A stretch of 64,000 bases of DNA from Adlercreutzia equolifaciens (GCF_029076695.1 NZ_JARFIK010000001.1:744001-808000), one strand, 5' to 3'; positions 31,922 through 41,043 are shown, counted from the first letter of the stretch. Numbers and translations: made by a program. Notes: generated by a model from the sequence alone, not told the origin.

Positions 31922-33688
31922 ATGAAGATTGCCCAGGTACTGAAGACGACGCCGCTGTGGCTGCTCCTGCCTCTGCTGATGTTCGTGGGTGTGACGGCCT
32001 TCGCCGTTTCGGGCTACGAGCCCCTGGAGTTCGACGCGAGCCTCTACGATGTGCCGACGGCCCAGGCGGCCGAGCTGCAAACTGTGGACGCCGCCGCCAT
32101 CGAGGCTGAGAACGCCCAGCCGGCCGACGTGGAGCCTTTGGCCGCCGTCGAGGGCGATGCGGAGCTGACCGACGGCACGTGGACGGGCTATGCCCCGTGC
32201 GGCCAGGGCAATCCCGATGGCTGGAAGCCCTACTATGTGGCTGTGACCATCCAGGTGCTGGACGGGAAGGTGGCCGCCATCAGCGATATTTCCGGGACGT
32301 CGACGGGCAATGCCGGGGAGGCGGCGCTCCATTGGGACGCCGCCGAGAACCAGCGCTACCTTGACGCCGCCGTTCAGGGCTCCGGCGGCGTTAAGGCCCA
32401 GATCGAGGCTGCCTTGGCAGCGGGCTCCACCACCACGTCGGTAGATGCGGTGTCGGGCGCCACTTACTCCTCGGTGTCGGTGTACAACGCCTACGCCGAT
32501 GCGGTGAACAAGGCCAGCGGCGGGAAGAGCGCCGTTGCCGCCCAGGAGACCCCGCAAACGGCCGGGGACGCGGCATCCCAGCCGGCCAAAAAGACCAAGG
32601 CGCCCGCGGCGGCGGCGAAGATCGACGCCCTGGCCGACGGTGCCTGGATTGGCTACGCGGCCTGCGGCGAGGGCAACCCCGATGACTGGAAGCCCTACTA
32701 CGTGCAGGTGGGCATCACCGTGCGCGATGGCGCCGTGGTGGCGGTGGAGAAGATCGCCGGGTGCTCCACGGGCGATTCGGGCCAGAAGAAGCTCTCGTGG
32801 GACGCCGCCGAGAACCAGGTGTACCTGGACTGGGCCATCGAGGGCCGCACCCGCGGCGGGAAGGTCTACGAAGGCGTGCGCGATCAGATCGAGACGGCCA
32901 TCGCCCAGGGCAAGAACCCCACGGCCGTCGATGCCGTTTCCGGGGCCACCTATTCCTCGGACGCCATTCTGACGGCGTACTACGAGGCGTTGGGAAAGTC
33001 GGCGGAAAAGGCCGGCTCGACCACGGAGAAGCCCTCGGCCCCCACGGTGGTGAAGCCGACGGAGCCCGATACCCCGACGGTTCCCACCCCGGTGGTGCCC
33101 ACGCTGCCGGAAGGCGATGACACGCCGGCCATCCCCGACGGCATCTACGAGGGCTACGCGCTCTGCCGCGACGAGGATGCCCCCACGGCCTACGCTCCCT
33201 ACTATATCGTGACCGAGATCGAAGTGGTGAACGGCAAAGTAGCGCGCGTGGGCGAGGTCTACGGCGACGAAGAGGGAAAGATCGATCCGGCCTATGTCTA
33301 CGACTCCCATGAGAACGCCTCGTACCTGAACAAGGCCATCAAGGGATCGGGCCTGTTCACCAAGGGCGTGAAGACGCAGATCCAGGAGAAGCTCGATGCC
33401 GGCGCGCCCGTAGAGGGTATCGATACCGTGTCCGGCGCCACCTGGTCGTCGCTCTCTATCATCGAGGCCTACGTGAAGGCGGTGCAGGCGGCCATCGACG
33501 CTGCCCAGCAGGCCGCTGATGCGGCCCAGCCCGACGATGAGGGCACGGTCCAGCCCGACGACGCCGATGCCCCGACGGAAGAGACGGAAGTGGGCGACGC
33601 GCTGCCGAATGAGGATCGGCTGCCTTCCGATGACGCCCAGGAAGAGGAGAGCTCCACCGACGAGCAGCCTTCACCGCTTTCTTTGTGA
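31922..33688 (+). CDS. Secreted protein with three FMN-binding domains (PplA-like)
   Basis: 588 aa. The N-terminal hydrophobic segment (PLWLLLPLLMFVGVTAFA) is a signal or anchor. Three FMN_bind modules follow, each starting with (T/G)G-W/Y-x-GYAxC and ending in the flavinylation motif: DAVSGAT with Thr181, DAVSGAT with Thr343, DTVSGAT with Thr507. The linkers are Ala/Lys- and Pro/Thr-rich; the tail is acidic. Listeria PplA has two such modules, so this is an extended relative that could hold three covalent FMNs as a short electron wire. GGAAGGAAG precedes ATG 31922; it follows the polyferredoxin by 33 bases. Confidence 0.9.
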   Translation: MKIAQVLKTTPLWLLLPLLMFVGVTAFAVSGYEPLEFDASLYDVPTAQAAELQTVDAAAIEAENAQPADVEPLAAVEGDAELTDGTWTGYAPCGQGNPDGWKPYYVAVTIQVLDGKVAAISDISGTSTGNAGEAALHWDAAENQRYLDAAVQGSGGVKAQIEAALAAGSTTTSVDAVSGATYSSVSVYNAYADAVNKASGGKSAVAAQETPQTAGDAASQPAKKTKAPAAAAKIDALADGAWIGYAACGEGNPDDWKPYYVQVGITVRDGAVVAVEKIAGCSTGDSGQKKLSWDAAENQVYLDWAIEGRTRGGKVYEGVRDQIETAIAQGKNPTAVDAVSGATYSSDAILTAYYEALGKSAEKAGSTTEKPSAPTVVKPTEPDTPTVPTPVVPTLPEGDDTPAIPDGIYEGYALCRDEDAPTAYAPYYIVTEIEVVNGKVARVGEVYGDEEGKIDPAYVYDSHENASYLNKAIKGSGLFTKGVKTQIQEKLDAGAPVEGIDTVSGATWSSLSIIEAYVKAVQAAIDAAQQAADAAQPDDEGTVQPDDADAPTEETEVGDALPNEDRLPSDDAQEEESSTDEQPSPLSL

Positions 33689-33716
33689 AACGGTGGGCGC
33701 ACCCAGGCCGATTCGC

Positions 33717-33722
33717 TACAAT
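33717..33722 (+). promoter_or_regulatory. -10 element for the aldolase gene
   Basis: TACAAT, 38 bases before the aldolase start; no convincing -35 at 16-18 bases. Confidence 0.4.
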
Positions 33723-33760
33723 AGGGAACGTTGTTTATTTGCGAATCAAGGAGGATACCC

Positions 33761-34708
33761 ATGCCGAAGATCACCCGTGATCAGGTGCGCGTTCCCGCCG
33801 ACGTCATGCCCGATATGCGTGACGAGTACATCTCCAACTATATGAAGGCCACGCGCGAGACGGGCCGCCTCATGCTGTTCGCCTGCGATCAGAAGATCGA
33901 GCACCTGAACAAGGACTTCTACGGCGAGGGCATCGACATCGCCGACCTGGACCCCGAGCATCTGTTCAAGATCGGCTCCGAGGGTGTGTGCGGCGTGCTG
34001 GCTGGCCAGCGCGGTCTGGTGGCCCAGTATGCGGCCGACTATCCGGAGATCAACTACCTGGTGAAGATGAACTCCAAGACCAACATCGTCGGCACCAAGC
34101 AGGAGGACCCCTATTCTCCTCAGCTGTATGACTTCGACGCCATCCTGGCCATGAAGGAAGCCGGCGTGAACATTGTGGGCCTTGGCTACACCATCTACCT
34201 GGGCTCCGAATTCGAGGCCACCATGATGGCCGAGGCCGGCGAGCTCATCGCCCAGGCCCATGCCAACGGCATGATCGTCGTGCTGTGGATCTACCCCCGC
34301 GGCAAGGCCGTTACCGCCGAGAAGGACCCGGACCTCATTGCCGGCGCCGCCGGCGTGGCCCTGTGCCTGGGTGCCGACTTCGTGAAGGTAAACCCGCCGA
34401 AGCCCGAGGACGGCCGTTCTGCTGCCGAGGCCCTGAAGGTGGCCTCCACCGCCGCTGGTCGTTGCGGCCTGGTGTGCGCCGGCGGTTCCACGGTGGACGC
34501 CGAGACGTTCCTGTCCCAGCTGTACGACCAGATTCACGTGGGCGGTGCCGACGGCAACGCCACGGGCCGTAACATCCATCAGCGCTCCCTGGACGAGGCC
34601 GTGCGCCTCACCAAGGCCATTTCCGCCATCACCTTGGCTGACTGGTCGGTGGCCGACGCCCTGGCCGTCTTCAACGGCGAGAAGGACTTCACTCTGGCCG
34701 ACATCTAA
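33761..34708 (+). CDS. Class I aldolase of the DhnA/LacD/LsrF type
   Basis: 315 aa TIM barrel. FACDQKIEHL and the Schiff-base lysine in CLGADFVKVNPPKP mark the class I DhnA-type fructose-bisphosphate aldolase group, and ALCLGADFVKV, CAGGSTVDAETFL and GGADGNATGRNIHQR (phosphate-binding loop and late GRNIxQR) fit. It probably serves glycolysis or gluconeogenesis; LsrF-like thiolase or 2-amino-3,7-dideoxy-heptulosonate synthase roles are alternatives in the same fold. AAGGAGGA precedes ATG 33761. Confidence 0.85.
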   Translation: MPKITRDQVRVPADVMPDMRDEYISNYMKATRETGRLMLFACDQKIEHLNKDFYGEGIDIADLDPEHLFKIGSEGVCGVLAGQRGLVAQYAADYPEINYLVKMNSKTNIVGTKQEDPYSPQLYDFDAILAMKEAGVNIVGLGYTIYLGSEFEATMMAEAGELIAQAHANGMIVVLWIYPRGKAVTAEKDPDLIAGAAGVALCLGADFVKVNPPKPEDGRSAAEALKVASTAAGRCGLVCAGGSTVDAETFLSQLYDQIHVGGADGNATGRNIHQRSLDEAVRLTKAISAITLADWSVADALAVFNGEKDFTLADI

Positions 34709-34731
34709 GCTGTCGAACATAGTGTTGAGGG

Positions 34732-34761
34732 AAGAGGCCGCCATCGAGCGGCCTCTTTTTT
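34732..34761 (+). terminator. Intrinsic terminator after the aldolase
   Basis: AAGAGGCCGC (34732-34741) pairs with GCGGCCTCTT (34748-34757), followed by TTTT. Confidence 0.9.
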
Positions 34762-34904
34762 CTCCTAGCGTCTTTGGCGCAGGCCTTGTAACGATGGGCT
34801 TGGCGTGCTCATTTGCGCCAGGGGCCGGATCTCCCTGCGAATAGTTGTTGACAGTTCGCGCAGTTGTTCGGAAAATCGAAGAGGTTAAAAAGAGAGAGGA
34901 CCGC

Positions 34905-35426
34905 ATGAGCGCCATCGACAGACTTGCCCTGAAAGTGACTCGCCCTTATCGCGAGGAGGATTTGCCGGTCATCACGAGCATTTGGAACGACGTCGTCGAG
35001 GCGGGCAACGCCTTTCCCCAGACGGAGCTGCTGACGCCGGAGGAAGCCCGCGAGTTTTTCGCCGGCCAGTCGCGCACCACCGTGGCGACGGTGGGGGGCA
35101 AGGTTATGGGGCTGTACATCCTGCATCCCAACAACGTGGGGCGCTGCGGGCACATTGCCAACGCCAGCTATGCGGTGGCGCGGGATGCGCGCGGAAGCGG
35201 TGTCGGTCAGCTGCTGGTGGAGGATTCGCTGCGCCAGGCGGGGCGACTGGGCTTCAAGGGCCTGCAGTTCAACGCCGTGGTGGCCAGCAACCAGGCGGCC
35301 ATCTCGCTGTACGAGAAGGTGGGATTCCAGAAGGTGGGTACCATTATCGGCGGGTTCCGCAACAAGAACGATGTCTACGAGGACATGCACGTCTTCTTCC
35401 ACGAGACCCACGACGACCGCGCCTAG
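34905..35426 (+). CDS. GNAT-family N-acetyltransferase
   Basis: 173 aa. The acetyl-CoA loop is VARDARGSGVGQLLVED and the late NQAAISLYEKVGF is the usual GNAT strand-helix; the start LKVTRPYREEDLPVITSIWNDV is also typical. Resembles phosphinothricin/L-amino-acid acetyltransferase-like enzymes, with the substrate unknown. ATG 34905 has GAGAGAGGA; the upstream in-frame start at 34845 has none. Confidence 0.85.
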   Translation: MSAIDRLALKVTRPYREEDLPVITSIWNDVVEAGNAFPQTELLTPEEAREFFAGQSRTTVATVGGKVMGLYILHPNNVGRCGHIANASYAVARDARGSGVGQLLVEDSLRQAGRLGFKGLQFNAVVASNQAAISLYEKVGFQKVGTIIGGFRNKNDVYEDMHVFFHETHDDRA

Positions 35427-35537
35427 ACGGCCGATACGAGGGGCGGGCGCGCCTGCCGTTGAGCCGCTGACCTGCGGTGAGGGCGCTTTCGAAGGTGCCG
35501 CGCTCTGATTGAGGCCTACGGCTTTTCCGCAAAAGAA

Positions 35538-35561
35538 AACGGCTCCCTTTCGGGAGCCGTT
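35538..35561 (-). terminator. Intrinsic terminator of tRNA-Leu
   Basis: AACGGCTCCC pairs with GGGAGCCGTT around TTTC. On the minus strand it is followed by TTTCTTTT, just after the tRNA 3' end, so it terminates the tRNA; it may also stop the GNAT transcript. Confidence 0.8.
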
Positions 35562-35571
35562 GTACGTTTCA

Positions 35572-35655
35572 TGGTGCCCGGGGCGGGATTTGAACCCGCA
35601 CACCTTGCGGCATCGGTTTTTGAGACCGACGTGTCTGCCGTTCCACCACCCGGGC
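35572..35655 (-). tRNA. tRNA-Leu (anticodon CAA)
   Basis: 84 nt on the minus strand. Acceptor GCCCGGG pairs with CCCGGGC, with A and an encoded CCA at the 3' end. D-arm GGTGGAACGGCAGACACG; anticodon stem TCGGT/ACCGA closes loop CTCAAAA, giving CAA, which reads UUG; a long variable arm (TGCCGCAAGGTGT) marks class II leucine tRNA; T-arm GCGGG TTCAAAT CCCGC. Confidence 0.95.
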
Positions 35656-35665
35656 GCGTTTTAGC

Positions 35666-35694
35666 AGTATAACGGAACCGATCGCATCCGTCGA
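35666..35694 (-). promoter_or_regulatory. tRNA-Leu promoter
   Basis: On the minus strand TCGACG (35694-35689) and TATACT (35671-35666) lie 17 bases apart, 11 bases before the mature tRNA 5' end. Confidence 0.6.
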
Positions 35695-35701
35695 GGTGAA
35701 A

Positions 35702-37138
35702 TTAGGCCAAGCCCGTCCACAGCAGGATCTTCGGGACATAGCCCATGATGAAGATGATGATGATCAGCGCCGGCAGGCCGAAGGTGAGCCAGCCGCGAGC
35801 CCAGCGGGGGAACTTCACGCCCGTGCCCGTGTCGGCCTCGGCCAGGAAGTTGTTCCAGCCCCAGCCCTTGCGCGACACGCAGAACACCACGTACAGCAGG
35901 CTGCCCAGCGGCAGCAGGTTGTTGGACACAATGAAGTCCTCGATGCTTTGGATGTCGCCGATGCCGGGGATGGCGATGCCTGCTAGAACGTTGAAGCCCA
36001 GGGCGCAGGGAAGGCTCAGCACGGTGACCAGGGCGCCGGTGCGAATGATGGCCGTGCGGCGCGAGACGTTCCACTTCTCCATGGTGAAGGTGATGAGGTT
36101 CTCGAACACCGCAATAATGGTGGACAGGGCGGCAAAACTCATGAACACGAAGAACAAGGTGCCCCACAGCTGCCCCAACGGCATTTGCTCGAACACGTTG
36201 GGCAGGGTGACGAACACCAGCGACGGGCCCTGGTCGGGGGCCACGGCGAAGGCGAAGCAGGCGGGGAAGATGATGAAGCCGGCCAGGATGGCCACCAGGG
36301 TGTCCAGGCCGCAAATACGCAGGGCCTCGCTGGTCAGGGAGTTCTTCTTGCCAATGCGGCTGCCGAACACCTCCATGGCGGAAATGCCCAAGGACAGGGT
36401 GAAGAACGCCTGGCCCATGGCCGCATAGACCGCGTCGCCGAAACCGGGCAGGCCGCCGGCGAACATCTTGCCGAAGTCGGGCACCAGGTAGAACTCCAGG
36501 CCGGCCGCGGCGCCGGGCAGCGTCACCGAGCGAATGACCAACAGGGCCATGACGCCCAAGAGGCAGATCATCATGACCTTCGTCACGCGCTCGACGCCCT
36601 TCTGCAGGCCCATGCTGCACACGAAGAAGCCGATGACGATAACCGCCAGCATCCAGCCGATCATCTCGGTGGGATTGCCCAGCATGGTGCCGAAGACGCC
36701 GGCCACGCCTTCAGGATCAAGGCCTGAGAAAGAGCCTGTGGCCATCTTGGCCGTGTAGGCCAGCATCCAGCCGCAGACGGTGGTGTAGAACATCATGAGC
36801 AGCATGCAGCCCACGTAGGCCCACCAGCTGAACCAATGCCAGCGACGGGAGGGCTGCAAAATGTCGAAGGCCAGGGCGGCCGAGCGCTGGGAGGCGCGGC
36901 CCACGGCGAACTCCATGACCATGACAGGCAGCCCCAGGATAACCAGGAACACCAGGTACAGCAGGATGAAGGCCGCACCGCCGTATTCGCCGGCAATATA
37001 GGGGAAGCGCCAGACGTTTCCCAGGCCGATGGCGCAGCCGGCGCTGATAAGGATGAAGCCCAGGCGTGAGGCAAAGTGCTCGCGGGGGGCGGTGGCGGTA
37101 GATTGCCCGGGGGTGGGGATAAGATCGCTGCTTGCCAT
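35702..37138 (-). CDS. Neurotransmitter:sodium symporter family transporter
   Basis: 478 aa, LeuT-fold Na+-coupled amino acid (or similar) transporter with 11-12 helices. The helix-1 signature ASRLGFILISAGCAIGLGNVWRFPYIAGEYGGAAF matches the family (GNVWRFP), and helix 6 reads MGQAFFTLSLGISAMEVFGS. Many bacterial members have 11 helices as seen here. ATG 37138 follows AGGAGC. Substrate unknown; tryptophan, tyrosine or leucine are usual. Confidence 0.9.
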   Translation of the reverse strand: MASSDLIPTPGQSTATAPREHFASRLGFILISAGCAIGLGNVWRFPYIAGEYGGAAFILLYLVFLVILGLPVMVMEFAVGRASQRSAALAFDILQPSRRWHWFSWWAYVGCMLLMMFYTTVCGWMLAYTAKMATGSFSGLDPEGVAGVFGTMLGNPTEMIGWMLAVIVIGFFVCSMGLQKGVERVTKVMMICLLGVMALLVIRSVTLPGAAAGLEFYLVPDFGKMFAGGLPGFGDAVYAAMGQAFFTLSLGISAMEVFGSRIGKKNSLTSEALRICGLDTLVAILAGFIIFPACFAFAVAPDQGPSLVFVTLPNVFEQMPLGQLWGTLFFVFMSFAALSTIIAVFENLITFTMEKWNVSRRTAIIRTGALVTVLSLPCALGFNVLAGIAIPGIGDIQSIEDFIVSNNLLPLGSLLYVVFCVSRKGWGWNNFLAEADTGTGVKFPRWARGWLTFGLPALIIIIFIMGYVPKILLWTGLA

Positions 37139-37319
37139 AGGTGCTCCTGTACGGCGTTTTGAACAATAGTGCACAGGCATTGTACCCGAACCTAAGCAGG
37201 TTGATTATGGTATGTGCTCCCGTCAACGGCTTTGTATCTAGAAAGCGGGCGGTTGGGAGGGCTAAGGGCCGCTCGGAGATAATAGGGGCAGAGAGCGGGC
37301 GCGCAAGGACGGAGGTGCC

Positions 37320-38600
37320 ATGAGAGATATTCTGGACTACTTGGAAACCCAACTGAGCACCTTCGAGGACGAGCCGCTGAACGAAGTGGACTCGGCCCTG
37401 CTGGCGCAGTTCTGCATGACGCGCGGCGAGGGTATTATGCCGGGGGTGACCAGCCCCCGCGAAGAGGCGCGGGCGCGAGCTGAGGCGGCACGGGCGAAGC
37501 CTCGCGGACTCAAGGGGCTTGCGGAGCGCGTGCGTCGCGGGTGGCACTGGCCTGTCCAGGGCGGTCGCGTTGCGCGGGCGGCCGAGGCGGCCGCGGCTGC
37601 CTCGGAGTCGGAGCCTGTCCACTTCGCCGACTTGATGCGCACGGAGCTCTTCGGTGACCTGTTCGCGGGTATGCATGCGACACAAATGCGCCAGCAGCTG
37701 TTTCTCATGGCGGCCAGTCCGCGTTTTCGTACGATGACCATTCGTGATCATGCGGCGCTCTTCGACGAGCAACCGCCGATGCAGTTCGCCGCCACTACCT
37801 ACGTGTATGGCGACCAGTTCGCCTATGTGGGTTTTCGCGGCACCGATACCACGCTGGCCGGCTGGCGCGAGGACTTCGACATGGCCTATCAGGTGCCGGT
37901 GCCTGCACAGGATCTAGCGGCGCGCTATTTGGCCGACGTGGCGGCCGACCCGGCCGTGCCTGAGCGTCTGTATGTCGGTGGCCATTCCAAAGGCGGCAAC
38001 TTGGCCGAGTACGCGGCGCTGACGGCAGCGCCCGAGGTGCAGGCGCGCATAGCGCGCGTCTTCAGCCACGACGGACCGGGCTTTATGGCCGGCACGTTCT
38101 CGGTGGCCGACTATGCGCCGCTAGAGGGTCGCTGGGCGAAGACGATCCCCGAGGATTCCATGGTGGGCATTCTTATGGAATCGTCTATGCCTGTGAACGT
38201 GGTGCGCGCTTCGGGGAAGGGGTTCGAACAACACACCGTGTTTCGTTGGGAAGTGGCTGACGATAATCGCGGCTTTGTCACCGTGCCGCAGCTGCCCGAA
38301 GTCACGCGGCGCCGGGCCGAGGCGCTGAAGCTGTGGCTCGCCTCCATGGACGGAGGGCAGCGAGAACGCATGGTGGATGCCCTGTTTGCGGCTATTCGGG
38401 CCGCCGGTGTAACCGATGCTGCCCAGTTGTTCGAGGGCGGCCGCGAAGTGGCGCTGGTGCGTGACGGCATGCTGAAAATGGACGGCGCCGACCGTGCTGT
38501 TATGCTGCGGGCCCTAAGCGGTTTGGCGCGGGCGTTCCACGAGGTGTCGGTGGAGCGCAACGAGGCGCGACGCCAAGAGAACCGAGCGGCGAAGGCTTAA
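37320..38600 (+). CDS. Lipase-fold DUF2974 (Mbeg1-like) protein
   Basis: 426 aa cytoplasmic alpha/beta-hydrolase. The start DILDYLETQLSTFEDEPLNEVDSALLAQF and the core TYVYGDQFAYVGFRGTDTTLAGWREDF are typical of DUF2974; YVGGHSKGGNLAEYAA holds the nucleophile Ser in GHSKG; SHDGPGF is a conserved segment. The likely catalytic His is later and not certain. An Arg/Ala-rich insertion (about 40-100) is unusual. Substrate unknown. ATG 37320 has GGAGG. Confidence 0.8.
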   Translation: MRDILDYLETQLSTFEDEPLNEVDSALLAQFCMTRGEGIMPGVTSPREEARARAEAARAKPRGLKGLAERVRRGWHWPVQGGRVARAAEAAAAASESEPVHFADLMRTELFGDLFAGMHATQMRQQLFLMAASPRFRTMTIRDHAALFDEQPPMQFAATTYVYGDQFAYVGFRGTDTTLAGWREDFDMAYQVPVPAQDLAARYLADVAADPAVPERLYVGGHSKGGNLAEYAALTAAPEVQARIARVFSHDGPGFMAGTFSVADYAPLEGRWAKTIPEDSMVGILMESSMPVNVVRASGKGFEQHTVFRWEVADDNRGFVTVPQLPEVTRRRAEALKLWLASMDGGQRERMVDALFAAIRAAGVTDAAQLFEGGREVALVRDGMLKMDGADRAVMLRALSGLARAFHEVSVERNEARRQENRAAKA

Positions 38601-38625
38601 AGCACCCGACTTGGTGAGGTTGCGA

Positions 38626-38663
38626 CGAAGGCCGCCGGAACGTTCAGGTTCTGGCGGCCTTCG
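38626..38663. terminator. Long hairpin between converging genes
   Basis: CGAAGGCCGCCGGAAC (38626-38641) pairs with GTTCTGGCGGCCTTCG (38648-38663), one mismatch. A second small stem GAGCCCG/CGGGCTC is at 38675-38697. No strong T-run. Confidence 0.6.
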
Positions 38664-38708
38664 CGATGGGAGAGGAGCCCGTGGGGTTTGCGGGCTCTCG
38701 TGTACTTC

Positions 38709-39209
38709 CTACACCCAGTGAACGCGGGTCTCGTCGTAGCGGCTGGGGCCTTTGGGCTCGGGCTCGGAAGCCGGGTGGCCTACGGCTACCAGGGCGAAGG
38801 GCTCAAGGGTTTTAGGCATGCCCAAGGCCACTTGAACCGCCGCCATGCGGTCGCGCTCCGGGGCGATGCCCAGCCAGCAGGCGCCCAGGCCGAGATCGGT
38901 GGCTTCCAAGAGGATGTTCTCGGTGGCTGCGCTCATATCCAAAGGGGCATCCTGGGGAAAGCGCAGGTCGGAGACGCGGGTGCAGACCACTACGACGCAG
39001 GGGGCGTGCTTGACGGGGACAGCGTAGGGGCTGCACGTGGCCAGGGCCATGCGGGTGGTCTCGTCGCGGACAATGAAGAACTCCCAGGGCTGTTGGTTGC
39101 CCGCCGAGGGGGCGGCCATGGCGGCGCGCATGAGCTTCTCGATGGCTTCGATGTTGACGGGCTCTTCGGTGAATTGACGAACACTGCTGCGTTTGAAGAT
39201 GGGATTCAT
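38709..39209 (-). CDS. Nitroreductase-family FMN oxidoreductase
   Basis: 166 aa, short member of the nitroreductase family using FMN and NAD(P)H. RSSVRQFTEEPV is the N-terminal FMN-phosphate motif; AAMAAPSAGNQQPWEFFIV is the second, and GLGACWLGIAP the third. The length fits the compact clade common in anaerobes. AGGAGCC precedes ATG 39209. Physiological substrate unknown. Confidence 0.88.
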   Translation of the reverse strand: MNPIFKRSSVRQFTEEPVNIEAIEKLMRAAMAAPSAGNQQPWEFFIVRDETTRMALATCSPYAVPVKHAPCVVVVCTRVSDLRFPQDAPLDMSAATENILLEATDLGLGACWLGIAPERDRMAAVQVALGMPKTLEPFALVAVGHPASEPEPKGPSRYDETRVHWV

Positions 39210-39249
39210 AAGATAAGGCTCCTTGGTCGTGCGGGAAAAGTCGACGCAA

Positions 39250-39287
39250 AAAACGAAGGCCCGTTGGTCGTTGGATCAACGGGCCTT
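39250..39287 (-). terminator. lysA terminator
   Basis: AAGGCCCGTTG pairs exactly with CAACGGGCCTT (39256-39266 and 39277-39287); on the minus strand CGTTTTTTGCG follows. Confidence 0.85.
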
Positions 39288-39399
39288 GAAGCCTATGATG
39301 GGGCTTGTGTACGCGCGCGAAGGTCGCGGGAGCCACCTTGGGCCTGTTTTGGCAAGGAACTGAAAGTCAATAGTGACCTTCCATCGCGCTTCTTAGTCC

Positions 39400-40755
39400 C
39401 TAGATATCGCGCTGGTACAGGTCGGCGTAGGTTTCGCGACGGGTGACCACGCGGGCTTCGCCATCTTTCACGAACACCACGGCGGGGCGCGGCTGGCCGT
39501 TGTAGTTGCTGGCCATGGTCATGTTGTAGGCGCCGGTGCCGAAGACGCACACGATATCGCCCAGCTCGGGGGTCTGCAGCGGCATGTCGATAACCACGGC
39601 GTCGCCGCTCTCGCAGTGCTTGCCGCACAGGGTGACAATTTCCGTGCGCGGCTGACCGGCCTTGTTGGCAATGGTGGGCTCGTAGTCGGCGTGGTACAGG
39701 GCCGTGCGGATGTTGTCGGACATGCCGCCGTCCACGGCCACATACTTGCGAATGCCAGGCAGCGTCTTCAGAATGCCCACGGTGTACAAGGTGACGCCGG
39801 CGTTGGCCACCAGGCTGCGACCGGGCTCCACCAGAAGGCGCGGCAGCGGCAGGTTGTGCAGGGCGCACAGATCGCGCACCGCCGAGCAGGTAACTTCGGC
39901 GAAGTCGTCGATGGTGGAGGGCTGGTGCTCGGCCAGGTAGGCAATGCCTAAGCCGCCGCCCAGATCCAGCTCGGTAATCTCGTGGTTGTAGGTGTCGCGG
40001 ATGCGGGCCATGAACTCCACCATCACAGCCGCGGCCTCGCGGAAGGAGTGCAGGGCGAAAATCTGCGAGCCGATGTGGCAGTGCAGGCCCACCAGGCGCA
40101 CATTCTCGGCGGCCAGCACGTCGGCCACGCACTTGAAGGCGAAGTCCTCGCGCATGGTGAAGCCGAACTTCGAGTCCTCGCAGCCGGTGCGGATGTACTC
40201 GTGGGTGTCGGCCTCCACGCCGGGGGTGATGCGCATGTACACGTCCTGCACCTTGCCCAAGCGTCCGGCAATCTCGTTCACGCGCGCCAGCTCGATGCGG
40301 CTGTCCAGCACAATGCGGCCCACGCCGGCAGCAATCGCCTCTTCCAGCTCCTGGGGCGTCTTGTTGTTGCCGTGCACGAAGATGCGCTCCATGGGGAAGT
40401 CCACCGCCTGGGCGCAGGCCAGCTCGCCGCCGCCGGACACATCGAGGCAGAGCCCCTCGGCGTTGGCGATGCGCACCACTTCCTTGTTGAGGAAGGCCTT
40501 GGAGGCATAGATGATGTCGGAGTTCTCGTAACGGCTGCGGAAGGCCTCGCGGTAGGTTTCCATGCGATGGCGCAGGTCGGCCTCGTCGAACACGTACAGA
40601 GCCGTGCCCTGCTCGCGGGCCAGCTCCACCATGTCGACGCCGCCGATGAACAGGTGGTCGTCGCGCACTTCGGCAGTCTCGGGCAGCACGGCGCCCAGTT
40701 CCATGGTGGTGCGGTTGTCGGGCTGCTTGGTCAGGTCGGAAGCGGGAAGCGACAT
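39400..40755 (-). CDS. lysA: Diaminopimelate decarboxylase
   Basis: PLP fold-type III enzyme (451 aa) that decarboxylates meso-DAP to L-lysine. YASKAFLNKEV carries the PLP lysine; GLHCHIGSQIF, LDLGGGLGI and the EPGRSLVANAG motif bind PLP phosphate; CGKHCESGD is the active-site cysteine region near the dimer interface; GAYNMTMASNYNGQPRP is the typical end. ATG 40755 follows AAAGGA. It is transcribed alone. Confidence 0.95.
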   Translation of the reverse strand: MSLPASDLTKQPDNRTTMELGAVLPETAEVRDDHLFIGGVDMVELAREQGTALYVFDEADLRHRMETYREAFRSRYENSDIIYASKAFLNKEVVRIANAEGLCLDVSGGGELACAQAVDFPMERIFVHGNNKTPQELEEAIAAGVGRIVLDSRIELARVNEIAGRLGKVQDVYMRITPGVEADTHEYIRTGCEDSKFGFTMREDFAFKCVADVLAAENVRLVGLHCHIGSQIFALHSFREAAAVMVEFMARIRDTYNHEITELDLGGGLGIAYLAEHQPSTIDDFAEVTCSAVRDLCALHNLPLPRLLVEPGRSLVANAGVTLYTVGILKTLPGIRKYVAVDGGMSDNIRTALYHADYEPTIANKAGQPRTEIVTLCGKHCESGDAVVIDMPLQTPELGDIVCVFGTGAYNMTMASNYNGQPRPAVVFVKDGEARVVTRRETYADLYQRDI

Positions 40756-41043
40756 GGAGCATCCTTTCTGATGAAGGGGCGCTCAGCGGCAATGCACTTG
40801 GGGCGCCCAGGTTGTTCGGTGTTGCGGGGCCGTGCCTGCGGCCAGGCCTCGGCGGTGTGTCAAAGATGGCGCCTATAGTACCAGCATCGAGGTCATATTT
40901 GTGTGTCTGACCCGTTAAATCGCCGTGAGGAAAAACAAGCGGGCGCCCAGCGGGAACTCTGGTATTATTCTCGGCAGCCAATATAGTCTAGCTGAAGCCT
41001 GGACTTTGAAGCGATCATTGGCGTTTGCGAGAAAGGTTGCCCC

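Noticed and set aside
31631-33310. 559-codon open frame antisense to the three-FMN protein
   Set aside because: Arises from high GC at third positions; no start signal or motif.
37139-37319. Short plus-strand frame at 37141-37323 between divergent genes
   Set aside because: Overlaps the promoter region and runs into the DUF2974 start without its own ribosome site.
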